Source of the DNA: Yokenella regensburgei ATCC 49455 | GTDB taxonomy: Bacteria; Pseudomonadota; Gammaproteobacteria; Enterobacterales; Enterobacteriaceae | Direction of reading: 5' to 3' | Length of the DNA stretch: 64,000 nt | Assembly (NCBI RefSeq): GCF_000735455.1 | Contig: NZ_JMPS01000073.1 | Coordinates: 1-64,000 of the forward strand | Part shown: piece by piece, positions 17,892-27,221 of the stretch | Layout: every line of letters starts with the position of its first letter | How positions within the stretch are numbered: the stretch's first letter is position 1 | The notes under the pieces: generated by a model | Told to the model about the DNA's origin: nothing | The model's input: only the letters and a program-made list of their open reading frames with translations | Database searches by the model: none | Program-made: the position numbers and the translations under genes

Positions 17892-19016
17892 ATGAAACGT
17901 TCAATTCTTTTGTACCTGGTGCCGGTGATGTTAATACCGGGAGCCGTAAACGCAGCTGAGATCTATAACAAAGACGGCAATAAGCTAGATATATATGGTA
18001 AAATCGATGGCCTGCACTACTTTTCTAAAGATAAAAACGCTGACGGCGATCAGTCGTACGTCCGTGGTGGCTTTAGGGGAGAAACGCAGATCGATAACCA
18101 GATCACAGGCTACGGTCAGTGGGAGTACAACGTTCAGGCGAACAATACTGAAGGGTCCAGTAACCAATCCTGGACTCGCCTGGCATTTGCAGGCCTGAAA
18201 TTCGGTGATGCCGGGTCGTTCGACTATGGACGCAATACCGGTGTGGTCTACGATGTAACCTCATGGACCGACGTGCTTCCTGAGTTCGGAAGTGACGGGA
18301 GTAACGGCACCTATGATGCTGATAACTTCATGCAGTCTCGTGCTAATGGCCTCGCCACCTACCGTAATTCTGATTTCTTTGGTCTGATCGATGGCCTTAA
18401 TTTTGCTCTGCAGTATCAGGGCAAAAATGGCAGTGCAGGTGGCGAAGGTGCAACCAATAATGGTCGGGACGCACTCAGTCAGAACGGTGACGGATTTGGT
18501 ACTTCCGTCACCTATGACATTGGCGATGGCGTCAGCGCAGGTTTCGCATACTCTCATTCCCGACGTACTGACGATCAGAACAGGCTTGCCGTCGGACGTG
18601 GTGATTATGCCGAAACCTATACGGGTGGACTGAAGTACAATGCCAACAACATCTACCTTGCCACACAGTTCACGCAAACCTACAACGCCACTCGTCTGAG
18701 CGGAAATGGCGCGCAGGACTCCATTAGTGGATTTGCGAACAAAGCGCAGAATCTGGAAATGGTTGCTCAGTATCAGTTTGACTCGGGTCTGCAACCTTCC
18801 ATCGCGTACTTGCAATCTAAAGGTAAGAATATTGAAGGTTTCGGGGATCAGGATCTGTTGAAATATATCGATGTTGGTACGACGTATAACGTCAATAAAA
18901 ACATCTCGACTTATGTTGACTATAAAATAAACCTGCTTAAAAACAATGAGTTCACACAGCGCGCTGGGATATCAACGGATAATATTGTTGCCCTCGGGTT
19001 AGTATATCAGTTCTGA
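17892..19016 (+). CDS. OmpC/OmpN-family trimeric porin
   Basis: General diffusion porin of 374 residues. Signal peptide [21 protein letters not shown] is followed by [24 protein letters not shown], the classic first strands. The constriction-loop segment around [31 protein letters not shown] is well formed, and the chain ends GLVYQF with the terminal Phe used by the BAM complex. It is closest to the OmpC/OmpN/OmpS group. The gene stands alone: a 458-bp AT-rich leader region precedes it and a hairpin terminator follows. Confidence 0.93.
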   Translation: MKRSILLYLVPVMLIPGAVNAAEIYNKDGNKLDIYGKIDGLHYFSKDKNADGDQSYVRGGFRGETQIDNQITGYGQWEYNVQANNTEGSSNQSWTRLAFAGLKFGDAGSFDYGRNTGVVYDVTSWTDVLPEFGSDGSNGTYDADNFMQSRANGLATYRNSDFFGLIDGLNFALQYQGKNGSAGGEGATNNGRDALSQNGDGFGTSVTYDIGDGVSAGFAYSHSRRTDDQNRLAVGRGDYAETYTGGLKYNANNIYLATQFTQTYNATRLSGNGAQDSISGFANKAQNLEMVAQYQFDSGLQPSIAYLQSKGKNIEGFGDQDLLKYIDVGTTYNVNKNISTYVDYKINLLKNNEFTQRAGISTDNIVALGLVYQF

Positions 19017-19024
19017 GTGCTTAA

Positions 19025-19060
19025 CCCCCAGTTCAACGACTCAGAGACCGGACTGGGGGG
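19025..19060 (+). terminator. Rho-independent terminator of the porin gene
   Basis: CCCCCAGT at 19025-19032 pairs with ACTGGGGG at 19052-19059, followed by GATTTTTG. It starts eight bases after the porin stop codon. Confidence 0.75.
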
Positions 19061-19095
19061 ATTTTTGTAGGCCATCAAAGGATGAAAGGAAGAAG

Positions 19096-19491
19096 ATGAG
19101 AACGCAGAAAAAATGTCTGGCGTATGTGTCTATTGTGGTTGATGACTATGATAAGGCTATTGACTACTACACCGGGAAATTGGGTTTCACTCTCATAGAG
19201 GATACGCCTCAGGAAGGTAAGCGCTGGGTTGTTGTGTCACCTAATCCGGAAAGCGACTGTAACCTGTTGTTATCCCGGGCGTCTAACGAAACGCAGAAAG
19301 CCTTTATCGGTAATCAATGTGGTGGCCGCGTCTTCTTGTTTCTGCAAACCGATGATTTTTGGCGGGATTACCACGCCATGAAGGCTGCTGGCGTACAGTT
19401 CTGCGAAGAGCCCAGAGTAGAAGAATACGGAACTGTCGTTGTCTTTGAGGATCTCTACGGCACGCGTTGGGATTTATTGCAAAACGCCTAA
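19096..19491 (+). CDS. VOC-superfamily protein (glyoxalase/bleomycin-resistance fold)
   Basis: A 131-residue cytoplasmic protein with the two beta-alpha-beta-beta-beta halves of the VOC fold. The first opens with AYVSIVVDDYDKAIDYYTGKLGF and the second carries GTVVVFEDLYGTRWDLLQ, whose Glu-Asp pair sits where the family binds metal. This subgroup is common in enterics and is not functionally defined. The ribosome site AGGAAGAAG lies just before the ATG. It has a single-gene arrangement after the porin terminator. Confidence 0.8.
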   Translation: MRTQKKCLAYVSIVVDDYDKAIDYYTGKLGFTLIEDTPQEGKRWVVVSPNPESDCNLLLSRASNETQKAFIGNQCGGRVFLFLQTDDFWRDYHAMKAAGVQFCEEPRVEEYGTVVVFEDLYGTRWDLLQNA

Positions 19492-19810
19492 CCGTATAGC
19501 ACAAGCATGGATTACGTGTAGTAGCTCGCTATTGCTCACACTTTTTCATGCTTTTCGTATACAGACACAGGATTCAGGATTAAAGGAAAAGCAACGTCGT
19601 CCCACCCTCCCACTTCATCTCAAAAAAACGTAGTGTTCTTCTGGCGTTTTTACGCTCCATGCTCTTCACTTAAAACTCATTCGTTACAACTAGTTGAAGA
19701 CCTTCGTTATTTCCACGCTGCTTTATCTTCATGATTTTACTCGTTTCATTACTTACTGAAGCGAATCAAAATGTTGCCCTTAAAGGGTTTTAGCAAGGTG
19801 AGGAATTGAC
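19492..19810. other. Intergenic region before the arylsulfatase
   Basis: No gene is seen in these 319 bp. It must contain the arylsulfatase promoter. A weak AAAACG...CGTTTTT inverted pair near 19625-19652 could be the end of the preceding VOC transcript. Nothing else stood out. Confidence 0.35.
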
Positions 19811-21502
19811 ATGAACAAAAGGTGGTACAAGGGAGTCGGTGTACTGGCATTCGCTGCAGGTTCGATTATCCCCTCCGGTGCGGCTAATGCAGCCGATCAG
19901 AATACAACTTCGCAGAACGGCAGTTCAGAAAAGAAACCCAACATTATTCTAATCGTGTCAGATGACACCGGATATGGAGATCTTGGGGTTTTTGGTGGGG
20001 GTGAAGGCCGTGGTATGCCAACGCCAAACCTGGACCGTATGGCTGATGAAGGTATGACATTCTTTGATTTTTATGGACAGCCAAGCAGTACACCTGGCCG
20101 TGCGGCGATGCAGACGGGACGTATTCCAAACCGTAGCGGGATGACAACCGTGGCCTTCCAGGGACAAGGCGGCGGATTACCTAAAGAAGAATGGACGCTG
20201 GCTTCCGTACTGAAAACCGGCGGTTATAAGACCTTCTTTACCGGTAAATGGCACCTTGGAGAGGCAGACTACGCCCTTCCCAACGCACAGGGCTATGACG
20301 AAATGAAGTACGTCGGCCTGTATCACCTGAATGCTTATACCTATGCGGACCCTACCTGGTTCCCGGATATGGACCCGAAGCTGCGTGAAATGTTTGCTCG
20401 TGTGACTCGTGGTGCGCTGTCTGGTAAAGCGGGTGAAGCACCGAAGGAAGAGTTTAAAATTAACGGTCAATACGTCAACACCCCGGAGGTGGATGGCAAA
20501 GAAGGTGTCGTTGGTATTCCATTCTTTGACCGCTATGTTGAAAAAGCCTCGCTCGACTACCTGGAAGCAAACGCGAAATCATCCGAGCCGTTCTTTATAA
20601 GTATCAACTTCATGAAGAACCATCAGCCGAATATGCCAGACCCGGACTTTATCGGTAAATCCATGTCGAAGAGCAAATATGCCGATTCGATGGTGGAGAT
20701 GGATGCGCGCGTCGGTCATATCATGGATAAACTCCGTGAGTTGGGGCTCGACAAAAATACACTGGTGGTCTGGACCACGGATAACGGTGCCTGGCAGGAT
20801 GTTTATCCGGATGCAGGCTACACACCGTTCCGTGGTACCAAAGGAACCGACCGTGAAGGCGGTACCCGTGTGCCTGCCATCGCCTGGTGGCCAGGGAAAA
20901 TTAAAGATCACAGCCGCAATCACGATATTGTCGGCGGACTGGATTTGATGGCGACCTTTGCCTCCGTTGCAGGTATCAAACTGCCGACGAAAGACCGGGC
21001 CGGTCAGCCGATTGTCTTCGACAGCTACGATATCTCGCCGGTACTGTTCGGCACCGGTAAAGATCCACGTACATCCTGGTTCTACTTCACTGAGAATGAA
21101 CTTACCCCAGGGGCCGTTCGCGTGGGGCATTACAAAGCGGTGTTCAACCTGCGGGGGGACAACGGTGCGCAGACTGGCGGTCTGGCGGTAGATTCCAACC
21201 TCGGCTGGAAAGGCGCGGAATCCTACGTAGCCACCGTGCCGCAGATCTTTGACCTTTGGCAGGATCCGCAAGAACGCTACGATATCTTCATGAACAACTA
21301 TACCGAGCACACCTGGACCCTGGTGACCTTTAACGAGGCCATCACGGAACTGATGAAGACCTATGTTGAGTACCCGCCTCGTAAGCCGCAGAGTGAAGCC
21401 TACAGTGGGCCAATCACCCTGTCTCAGTACCAACGATTTAAAAATGTGCGTGACCAGTTACAAAAAGAAGGTTTCCAGTTAGCTCTGCCGACCGGTAACT
21501 AA
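19811..21502 (+). CDS. atsA: Arylsulfatase, Ser-type, Sec-exported (AtsA)
   Basis: Periplasmic sulfatase of 563 residues that hydrolyses aryl or other sulfate esters. Signal peptide ends near SGAANA. The metal-binding IILIVSDDTGYGD is at about residue 45. The modification motif is Ser93-Thr-Pro-Gly-Arg in PSSTPGRAAMQTGR, so a serine rather than a cysteine is converted to formylglycine, as in Klebsiella AtsA. Further active-site blocks are FTGKWHLGE, KNHQPNMP and VVWTTDNGAW. Its maturase lies 70 bp downstream behind a terminator-like hairpin. The start at 19811 follows GTGAGGAATTGAC. In Klebsiella this gene is induced by sulfur limitation and monoamines. Confidence 0.93.
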   Translation: MNKRWYKGVGVLAFAAGSIIPSGAANAADQNTTSQNGSSEKKPNIILIVSDDTGYGDLGVFGGGEGRGMPTPNLDRMADEGMTFFDFYGQPSSTPGRAAMQTGRIPNRSGMTTVAFQGQGGGLPKEEWTLASVLKTGGYKTFFTGKWHLGEADYALPNAQGYDEMKYVGLYHLNAYTYADPTWFPDMDPKLREMFARVTRGALSGKAGEAPKEEFKINGQYVNTPEVDGKEGVVGIPFFDRYVEKASLDYLEANAKSSEPFFISINFMKNHQPNMPDPDFIGKSMSKSKYADSMVEMDARVGHIMDKLRELGLDKNTLVVWTTDNGAWQDVYPDAGYTPFRGTKGTDREGGTRVPAIAWWPGKIKDHSRNHDIVGGLDLMATFASVAGIKLPTKDRAGQPIVFDSYDISPVLFGTGKDPRTSWFYFTENELTPGAVRVGHYKAVFNLRGDNGAQTGGLAVDSNLGWKGAESYVATVPQIFDLWQDPQERYDIFMNNYTEHTWTLVTFNEAITELMKTYVEYPPRKPQSEAYSGPITLSQYQRFKNVRDQLQKEGFQLALPTGN

Positions 21503-21512
21503 TAAACCCCCT

Positions 21513-21546
21513 GCCCGGTGCCGCTGCGCCGGGCTTTTCTTTTTTT
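21513..21546 (+). terminator. Terminator or attenuator between arylsulfatase and maturase
   Basis: GCCCGG (21513-21518) pairs with CCGGGC (21529-21534), followed by TTTTCTTTTTTT. It lies between atsA and its radical-SAM maturase, which are otherwise one operon, so some read-through is expected. Confidence 0.75.
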
Positions 21547-21572
21547 GGCATGAATAAGACAGGTCCAGGTTG

Positions 21573-22835
21573 ATGAAAAAAAGCACCACGATTCCTCTGA
21601 CCCCTCTGCAGAACCACGGACGTTACCTGCCCGCCTACAAACGACGCTATCACATGATGGCCAAACCCAGCGGTTCAACCTGCAACCTGGACTGCCAGTA
21701 CTGCTTCTATCTGCATAAAGAAGATCTTTTGCATCAACCCCATGACAAAGGCATGAGCGACGAAGTACTGGAGAAATTCATTCGCCAGTATATTCAAAGC
21801 CAGGACGGTGAAGAGATAATTTTCTCCTGGCAAGGCGGTGAACCCACCCTGATGGGGCTCGATTTTTTTGAGAAAGTCATTGCACTGCAAAAAAAATATC
21901 AGCCGCAGCACCAACGTATTGAGAACGACTTTCAGACCAACGCGGTGCTGATTAACGATAAATGGGCGGCGTTCCTGAAGAAACATAATTTTCTGGTAGG
22001 CGTCTCTATTGATGGCCCGCAGGAGATCCACGACCGCTTCCGTGTGACCCGCAGCGGCAAACCCACTTTCGATAAAGTGATGGCAGGTATAGAGGCTCTG
22101 AAACGCCACCAGGTTCCCTTCAATGCGCTGGCGGTGGTAAACCGGGTAAATGCGCGCTTTCCCCGCGAGGTCTACCGTTTTCTTACCCGCGAGCTCGGAG
22201 CAACCTACATTCAGTTTACCCCCTGTGTCGAAGCCACCGATTTCAAAACTACCGCCCCCCAGTTCTGGCGTGAAGAATTAATCCCGATTACCGGCTCCCG
22301 GCGGGCAAAGCCTGGCGATCTTGATTCTATTGTGACCGACTGGTCGGTAGATCCCGATGACTGGGGAACCTTTCTGGTTGAAACCTTTGATGAATGGGTG
22401 ACTTACGATCTGGGTCGGGTGCAGGTCAACTTGTTTGAAACCGCCGTAGTACAGACGATGGGGCTTCCGTCACAGCTGTGTATCACTGCTCCCTTTTGCG
22501 GTAAAGCGCTGGCGATTGAGAAAAATGGTGACGTCTATTCCTGCGACCACTATGTATACCCGGAGTACCGTCTTGGGAATATTCGCGAACATAAACTGGC
22601 GCATATGGTGTTCTCCGAACGGCAAAAAACGTTTGGGATGGGTAAAAAAGAGACCTTGCCGGCATACTGCAAAAGTTGTCCGCATCTGAATCTGTGCTGG
22701 GGAGAGTGCCCGAAAAACCGTATTGTCCGGGCACCTGATGGAGAGGAAGGGCTTAACTACTTGTGCCCTGGATTTAAGCACTTTTATAAGACGACCAAAC
22801 CAACGCTTGAGAAAATTGCGTCTATGCTGAAGTAG
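21573..22835 (+). CDS. atsB: Anaerobic sulfatase maturase, radical SAM (AtsB)
   Basis: Cytoplasmic anSME that oxidises the active-site Ser of the preceding arylsulfatase to formylglycine before export. The radical-SAM cluster motif CNLDCQYC is near residue 38. The two auxiliary-cluster (SPASM) groups are in the C-terminal half: CITAPFCGKALAIEKNGDVYSCDHYVYPEYRLGN and YCKSCPHLNLCWGECPKNR...YLCPGFKHF. At about 420 residues it is normal in length. Two ATG codons (21570, 21573) follow an AGG site and either may be used. Confidence 0.93.
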   Translation: MKKSTTIPLTPLQNHGRYLPAYKRRYHMMAKPSGSTCNLDCQYCFYLHKEDLLHQPHDKGMSDEVLEKFIRQYIQSQDGEEIIFSWQGGEPTLMGLDFFEKVIALQKKYQPQHQRIENDFQTNAVLINDKWAAFLKKHNFLVGVSIDGPQEIHDRFRVTRSGKPTFDKVMAGIEALKRHQVPFNALAVVNRVNARFPREVYRFLTRELGATYIQFTPCVEATDFKTTAPQFWREELIPITGSRRAKPGDLDSIVTDWSVDPDDWGTFLVETFDEWVTYDLGRVQVNLFETAVVQTMGLPSQLCITAPFCGKALAIEKNGDVYSCDHYVYPEYRLGNIREHKLAHMVFSERQKTFGMGKKETLPAYCKSCPHLNLCWGECPKNRIVRAPDGEEGLNYLCPGFKHFYKTTKPTLEKIASMLK

Positions 22836-22850
22836 CCGAATGTGGGGTCG

Positions 22851-23864
22851 CTATTTCGTGGCCCCAATATTTTGTGCTTTACATAGCGCGGGGTCGAAAA
22901 TCGTTTTCCAGTCCTGTTTCATATCCACTACCGTCCAGCCTTTTTGCGCCGCCTGGGTCAGCCCATTCACCAGTTTGCCGCTCGCCGGTGGATGACTGTC
23001 GTAAGCGTATTCGCGTTCGCTGTCCGTATGGTGAACCAGCAGTTCAAAGGTTTTATAGTCCGGGTTTGCCGCGGTGTACTGCAGCATAGCAAGATCGCCG
23101 TCACTGTTGCCGAACGCGGCTACCGGGCGTTGCCCCATAAAAAGGTGAATGGCCACCGGTTTTTCAACGGCATCGTCGTTGAAGGCTCCTTTCATGGTTT
23201 TTCGCAGCTGTGTACCGTTATCGGTGAGGCTAAATTCGCTCAATGAGAACGAACCAATCACCTGCTCCGGCGGAATACCGTACATTTTCTCCGACACCAC
23301 GCGCATAAAGTCGATACCGCCACCGGAGACAATCCATGTTTTAAAGCCGTTCGTGCGCAGGTAGTCCAGAAGCTGACGCATTGGCTGATAACCCATCCGA
23401 TCGTAACGACAGCCGGTGCGCTTGTCCTTGTGAGTATCCATCCACGTGGCGACACGCTGACTGAACGCTTCCGTTGTCATGCCACTGTGGGTTAAGGCAA
23501 CCAGCTTAAGCAGACCTTTTTCACCGGAAGCGGCGACGGCCTTCAGATCGTTATTAAGCACCGCGTTAACCAACGGATCGTTTTTCCATTCTGGTTTATC
23601 CGGTGCCTGACGTTTGATTTCATCCACTGCAAACTGTAATTGATAAGTTAGTGGGGCTTCTGGCCACAGCGTTCCATCGTTGTCGAATACCACATAACGC
23701 TTATTGAGCGGAATAAAGTCAGGACTACCTTCCCGCGTGGCGTCCTGCACCCATTTTTCAATGGCCTGTTTCGCTGGTGTATCATTCCAGGCTGAGAGCA
23801 TATCGGAGCTGGCAGCACAACTGAAACTCAGCAGTAACGTACTGAGAAGTATCGTTTTTCGCAT
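22851..23864 (-). CDS. Secreted HAD-family phosphatase
   Basis: A 337-residue HAD hydrolase with a signal peptide (MRKTILLSTLLLSFSCAASS). The nucleophile motif is VVFDNDGTLWPE (about residue 58), motif II is WIVSGGGIDFM, and the metal-binding motif is AAFGNSDGDLAMLQ. It resembles the periplasmic phosphoserine phosphatase-like group, and activity on a small phosphoester is likely. It starts 18 bp after the FadL-type porin gene on the same strand and is probably its operon partner. It converges with the maturase gene. Confidence 0.85.
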   Translation of the reverse strand: MRKTILLSTLLLSFSCAASSDMLSAWNDTPAKQAIEKWVQDATREGSPDFIPLNKRYVVFDNDGTLWPEAPLTYQLQFAVDEIKRQAPDKPEWKNDPLVNAVLNNDLKAVAASGEKGLLKLVALTHSGMTTEAFSQRVATWMDTHKDKRTGCRYDRMGYQPMRQLLDYLRTNGFKTWIVSGGGIDFMRVVSEKMYGIPPEQVIGSFSLSEFSLTDNGTQLRKTMKGAFNDDAVEKPVAIHLFMGQRPVAAFGNSDGDLAMLQYTAANPDYKTFELLVHHTDSEREYAYDSHPPASGKLVNGLTQAAQKGWTVVDMKQDWKTIFDPALCKAQNIGATK

Positions 23865-23882
23865 ACACCATCCTTTCTGTTA

Positions 23883-25067
23883 TTAAAACTGGTAGCTGTA
23901 GTTGACGCTGGTAAACCACAGGTACGGATGATTATAGTCACCACTCAGCAACTCAGGAGATTGCACCTTCGAAGACTGCATATGCAGATATTCGACGGCA
24001 AAACCAATATTGCTGGCGGGTGTTAGCTGATATTGCGCCCCCGTGCCGAAGCGCCACTCATCCCCCGTTGGCAACGTCATTGCGACATCGCTCTGGTTGC
24101 GGTACGGCGAACTATCAAACGCGACGCCTGCATTCAGACGCCACTGCTGCGTTGGTCGATATTGCACACCCAGTGCGGTATGCCAGGTGTCCTTCATGCG
24201 GTTGGATTTATCAAGCGTATCGCCGCTAACCGTAATCTGCGGTGCGCCAAACTGACTCCAGTCCTGCCAACCCAGATCGCCCATGACCGACCACTGGGTA
24301 TTAATGTCATGTACCAGACTCAACATTAGCTGTTGTGGTGCGCGAACCTGTGCCGAAATAGGCAGGTTGTACTCGACATCAGGTAGACTCGGGAAACGTG
24401 CTTTGCCGTTCACATTGAAGTCGTAGTCCGTTTTGCTGTTCCAGGCGACCCCCGCCCGGGTTTGCTCTGTCAGCTGCATTAACAACCCGAGACGATAGCT
24501 CGTTGCCCAGTCATGATCGTTGTCTTTGTGATCACCGCCATCAACATTGCGGGTCAGAGATAAAAAACCATAGTTGAGGTTTACTGACCCGCCCACTGAG
24601 ACCCGGTCACTAAGCTTCCATGCGAGTGAGGGGCTTAGCGTCATCGCCGCCATGGTGCTCTTCTTGATAAGTCGATCACCGGCCCAGTTACCGTAATCGA
24701 TACCGAGGCCATAGTTGCCGTACAGTCCGACACCCGCGTACAGATTTTCGTTAATTTTCTGGCTATAGAATGCACTGGCATTAGGGGTCAACTTCATGAC
24801 ATTGCCAGGGCTCTGCAAACGGTCGTTGTCTAACTGGTAATCAATATTGCCCCCCAGCGCCTGCAGCCCACCGGTAAACATATGATCCGGCAGCCGCGTC
24901 ATTCCTGCCGGGTTGGTGACGATAGTCGAAGCATCCTGCGCGCGGGCGGCCTGCCCGGCCCCCGCAAGCGCGGTGTCTTCAGTTCCGATTTCATAGAAAT
25001 AGAGCGCACTGGCCTGAGTCACAGAGGAAAACGTCAGTCCGGTACTGAGAAGAAGGATTTTTTTCAT
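23883..25067 (-). CDS. FadL/OmpP1-family outer-membrane channel
   Basis: Outer-membrane barrel of 394 residues for hydrophobic compounds. After the signal peptide (ending near VTQA) comes the plug-forming SALYFYEIGTEDTALAGAGQAARAQDASTIVTNPAGMTRL, with the conserved NPAG motif of the FadL hatch. The C-terminus is TSVNYSYQF, a good BAM signal. It is shorter than FadL (446) and belongs to the long-chain fatty acid/aromatic hydrocarbon transporter group. It probably forms an operon with the HAD phosphatase. The proximity of an arylsulfatase suggests aryl substrates, but this is inference. Confidence 0.88.
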   Translation of the reverse strand: MKKILLLSTGLTFSSVTQASALYFYEIGTEDTALAGAGQAARAQDASTIVTNPAGMTRLPDHMFTGGLQALGGNIDYQLDNDRLQSPGNVMKLTPNASAFYSQKINENLYAGVGLYGNYGLGIDYGNWAGDRLIKKSTMAAMTLSPSLAWKLSDRVSVGGSVNLNYGFLSLTRNVDGGDHKDNDHDWATSYRLGLLMQLTEQTRAGVAWNSKTDYDFNVNGKARFPSLPDVEYNLPISAQVRAPQQLMLSLVHDINTQWSVMGDLGWQDWSQFGAPQITVSGDTLDKSNRMKDTWHTALGVQYRPTQQWRLNAGVAFDSSPYRNQSDVAMTLPTGDEWRFGTGAQYQLTPASNIGFAVEYLHMQSSKVQSPELLSGDYNHPYLWFTSVNYSYQF

Positions 25068-25235
25068 TGTTTTTCAGCCGGGTCAGAGGTATTAGAATTT
25101 TCATGTATGTATCAGCATAGCGTGAAAATAAATATTGGGATAAATACCTGAGCCGGCCGAAAATAGTGACTACTGCAATAGTTCCATTGAAGGTTTGTTG
25201 TGCATCGGTGACAAAAAGACAGATTTCCCTGCGCT

Positions 25236-25589
25236 CTACCAGTCGTACCCCATACTGACAGATTCTTCTTCTTTCTCACCGGTGTACGGGTTGAACTTCG
25301 ACGTACCGCTAACACTTACCTTGCCGTTTCTCGTCGTATAGGTTTCTTCCTGATTAAAATTACCGAACATCGATCTTTTTTCGGTAAACTCCGGTGAGCC
25401 CGCATTTTCATCATGCCACTTAAGCTCGTTCTTTTTATATTCAGTGACCGATGAAGATGCCGTGCTGGTTGGTTCAGGAGCGGTATAACCATATCGACCA
25501 GCAGGAAGATCGGCAATTGCGCCCGTCGCAAATGACCCTAAAATAATGGGGATAAGGATGTTGAAAATGTTCCTTTTGGTGTTGTGCAT
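25236..25589 (-). CDS. Small secreted protein of unknown function
   Basis: From the ATG at 25589 this is a 117-residue protein with a signal peptide (NILIPIILGSFATGAIA). The mature part is polar and tyrosine-rich, with a Ser/Thr-rich stretch (TSTASSSVTEYKK) and a repetitive C-terminal half (KVSVSGTSKFNPYTGEKEEESVSMGYDW) suggesting beta hairpins. I do not recognise a family. It is preceded on the same strand by a small lipoprotein gene 59 bp away. The ATG at 25589 rather than the upstream frame start at 25631 is chosen because it gives the signal peptide. Confidence 0.65.
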   Translation of the reverse strand: MHNTKRNIFNILIPIILGSFATGAIADLPAGRYGYTAPEPTSTASSSVTEYKKNELKWHDENAGSPEFTEKRSMFGNFNQEETYTTRNGKVSVSGTSKFNPYTGEKEEESVSMGYDW

Positions 25590-25648
25590 ATCTGCCTTCC
25601 TTCCCAGAAGATTAAAACTAAAACACTGCATTGAATGAGTTGGCTTAT

Positions 25649-25924
25649 TTACCAGCCGAAGCGTGCACCTCCATCAGTGCTATTATCCACGCGACCTCTT
25701 TCCTGGAGACGTTGCGCACGTTTCTGCCTGAAGTACTCTTTCTTCTGCTCTGCGCTCATGTGGTCTGTTTTGTTAAGACCGTAGGGGAAAGGTGAACAAT
25801 TATATATATAAGTACAGGGACGGTTTCTGCTGGCATCCGTATTATAGGGTCCTGTCTCACCTGAGTTACAGGCTGCCAGCATAAACAGAGGGATAGCCAA
25901 AAATCCCTTTCGTAAAACGCTCAT
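25649..25924 (-). CDS. Small lipoprotein of unknown function
   Basis: A 91-residue lipoprotein (lipobox MLAAC, Cys19). The mature part has two more Cys (RPCTYIYNCSPF) that may form a disulfide, then a charged helix (SAEQKKEYFRQKRAQRLQERGR) and ends GGARFGW. The gene has a good ribosome site (AAGGAG before the ATG at 25924). It lies upstream of the small secreted protein on the same strand; both may be exported partners. No family recognised. Confidence 0.7.
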   Translation of the reverse strand: MSVLRKGFLAIPLFMLAACNSGETGPYNTDASRNRPCTYIYNCSPFPYGLNKTDHMSAEQKKEYFRQKRAQRLQERGRVDNSTDGGARFGW

Positions 25925-26078
25925 GATGTGAGCTCCTTGTTAGTGTGCTGATTTGTATGTGAAAATCAGTATTGTCCAATCCCCTTTTTTAGGATGTTAA
26001 CACCATCATCAGGTGATAACAATAATCATTACCAAATTTATAGCCCTTTAGAGATGAGGTCAGAGCAGTTCGCCCTAC

Positions 26079-26321
26079 TCAATCGTCAATATTATCTGGT
26101 ATTGGGTATCCTGCGCTGTTCAATACTTCATTTAACGTCAGAGATTCGCCGATATCAGGCCATTCGATGCCCTCTGGCGTAATTTTGTAATTTTTTAAAT
26201 CAGCGATCCGTGCCTGCTTTAGCAATGGAAACCAATAATACGGAATCGACAGAATCAGTCCGTTTTTCAACTCCAGACAAATATGATGAGCAGTATAACG
26301 AGCTTTTTTCATTTCCAACAT
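26079..26321 (-). CDS. DUF2442 family protein
   Basis: An 80-residue cytoplasmic protein. The KNGLILSIPYYWFPLLKQARIADLKNYKITPEGIEWPDIGESL segment is characteristic of DUF2442, which often pairs with DUF4160 in putative toxin-antitoxin modules. No DUF4160 partner was found on either side, so it is an orphan. The ribosome site GAGGG is eight bases before the ATG. Confidence 0.75.
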   Translation of the reverse strand: MLEMKKARYTAHHICLELKNGLILSIPYYWFPLLKQARIADLKNYKITPEGIEWPDIGESLTLNEVLNSAGYPIPDNIDD

Positions 26322-26503
26322 AGAATTTCCCTCAATAAAATATCAACAAAAATGGAAAAGTTCTGGAAAGCACTGTGACTCGTTAGATGCTACAAGGAAA
26401 TATCGCCATGGTCAGCTTAAGATACTAAACGGGTGTTTTTTGATTAAAAACCGAATCCTCACATCAGGATATTATCCCCTGCACTACCTTAGCGCTGGGG
26501 CGC

Positions 26504-27211
26504 TTATCCTTCGATATCGCCATTTCTCACTGCCATTCTGATTGCCTCTACGGTCGTCGCGACGCCTAACCGCTGCCGGGCCGCACGAAGATGATTTTCC
26601 ACCGTACGTGGAGAAATTCCCAGCGTCACTGCAATGTCCGCCTGTCTCCGGCCGGCTGCCGTCCATGCCAGAACTTCGCGCTCACGCTTCGAAAGCGTCC
26701 CTTCAGTTTGTTCACGTAAGTGGCCCTTCATCCTGCGCAACGTATAGAACGCCGTAACCGCTACCAGCTGGATGCTGAGGCGAGCCTCCGACGAGGTGTC
26801 GATTTTCTCTCCACCGAAACTTGCGGCCCCTTCCAGCCCATGCAAGCCAAAAACAGGGATTTGCAAACCGTGAACGCCACTTCCCTGCGGTTTGCGCACC
26901 ACCCGATACTGCTCGCCGGTTTGTCCTGAACATTTGCTCCAGTAAAATGGTTCGTCGGTTTCTAATATATGCTGTGTTACCGGACAACGGCGCATATAGG
27001 TTAGCTCATCGACTTCTTCGCCGTTAAACCAGTCGCCTTCGACCCAAAAAATCCTGTCAATAATAGCGTCATGGTTAACAGAGGCGGAGTAAAAGACATA
27101 GCGGTTATAACCATACGATGTCGCGAACTGACGCACGGCAACCTGGACTTCCAGCGGATTTTTGCTGCTTTCGATCGTGATTGCCGTACGAATTGCGTTA
27201 TTTTCCAGCAT
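26504..27211 (-). CDS. LuxR-family regulator with autoinducer-binding domain
   Basis: Regulator of about 235 residues with an N-terminal autoinducer-binding-like domain (to about 165) and a C-terminal HTH (LSKREREVLAWTAAGRRQADIAVTLGISPRTVENHLRAARQRLGV). No luxI synthase is near, so it is a LuxR solo. Of the usual ligand-pocket residues, the Trp in FYWSKC and the Pro in RRCPVTQHI are kept, but the usual Asp before that Pro is Cys. It may therefore bind something other than a standard acyl-homoserine lactone. The ATG at 27211 is 10 bp after the hchA stop; a start at 27235 would overlap hchA by 14 bp. Confidence 0.85.
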   Translation of the reverse strand: MLENNAIRTAITIESSKNPLEVQVAVRQFATSYGYNRYVFYSASVNHDAIIDRIFWVEGDWFNGEEVDELTYMRRCPVTQHILETDEPFYWSKCSGQTGEQYRVVRKPQGSGVHGLQIPVFGLHGLEGAASFGGEKIDTSSEARLSIQLVAVTAFYTLRRMKGHLREQTEGTLSKREREVLAWTAAGRRQADIAVTLGISPRTVENHLRAARQRLGVATTVEAIRMAVRNGDIEG

Positions 27212-27221
27212 GAAGGCGCTC

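Noticed and set aside
20579-21433. 284-codon open frame antisense to the arylsulfatase
   Set aside because: It lies wholly within the coding strand of a well-matched sulfatase; the long frame follows from its codon composition.
26079-26321. Toxin-antitoxin module with DUF2442
   Set aside because: The usual DUF4160 partner is missing on both sides, so only an orphan DUF2442 gene is reported.
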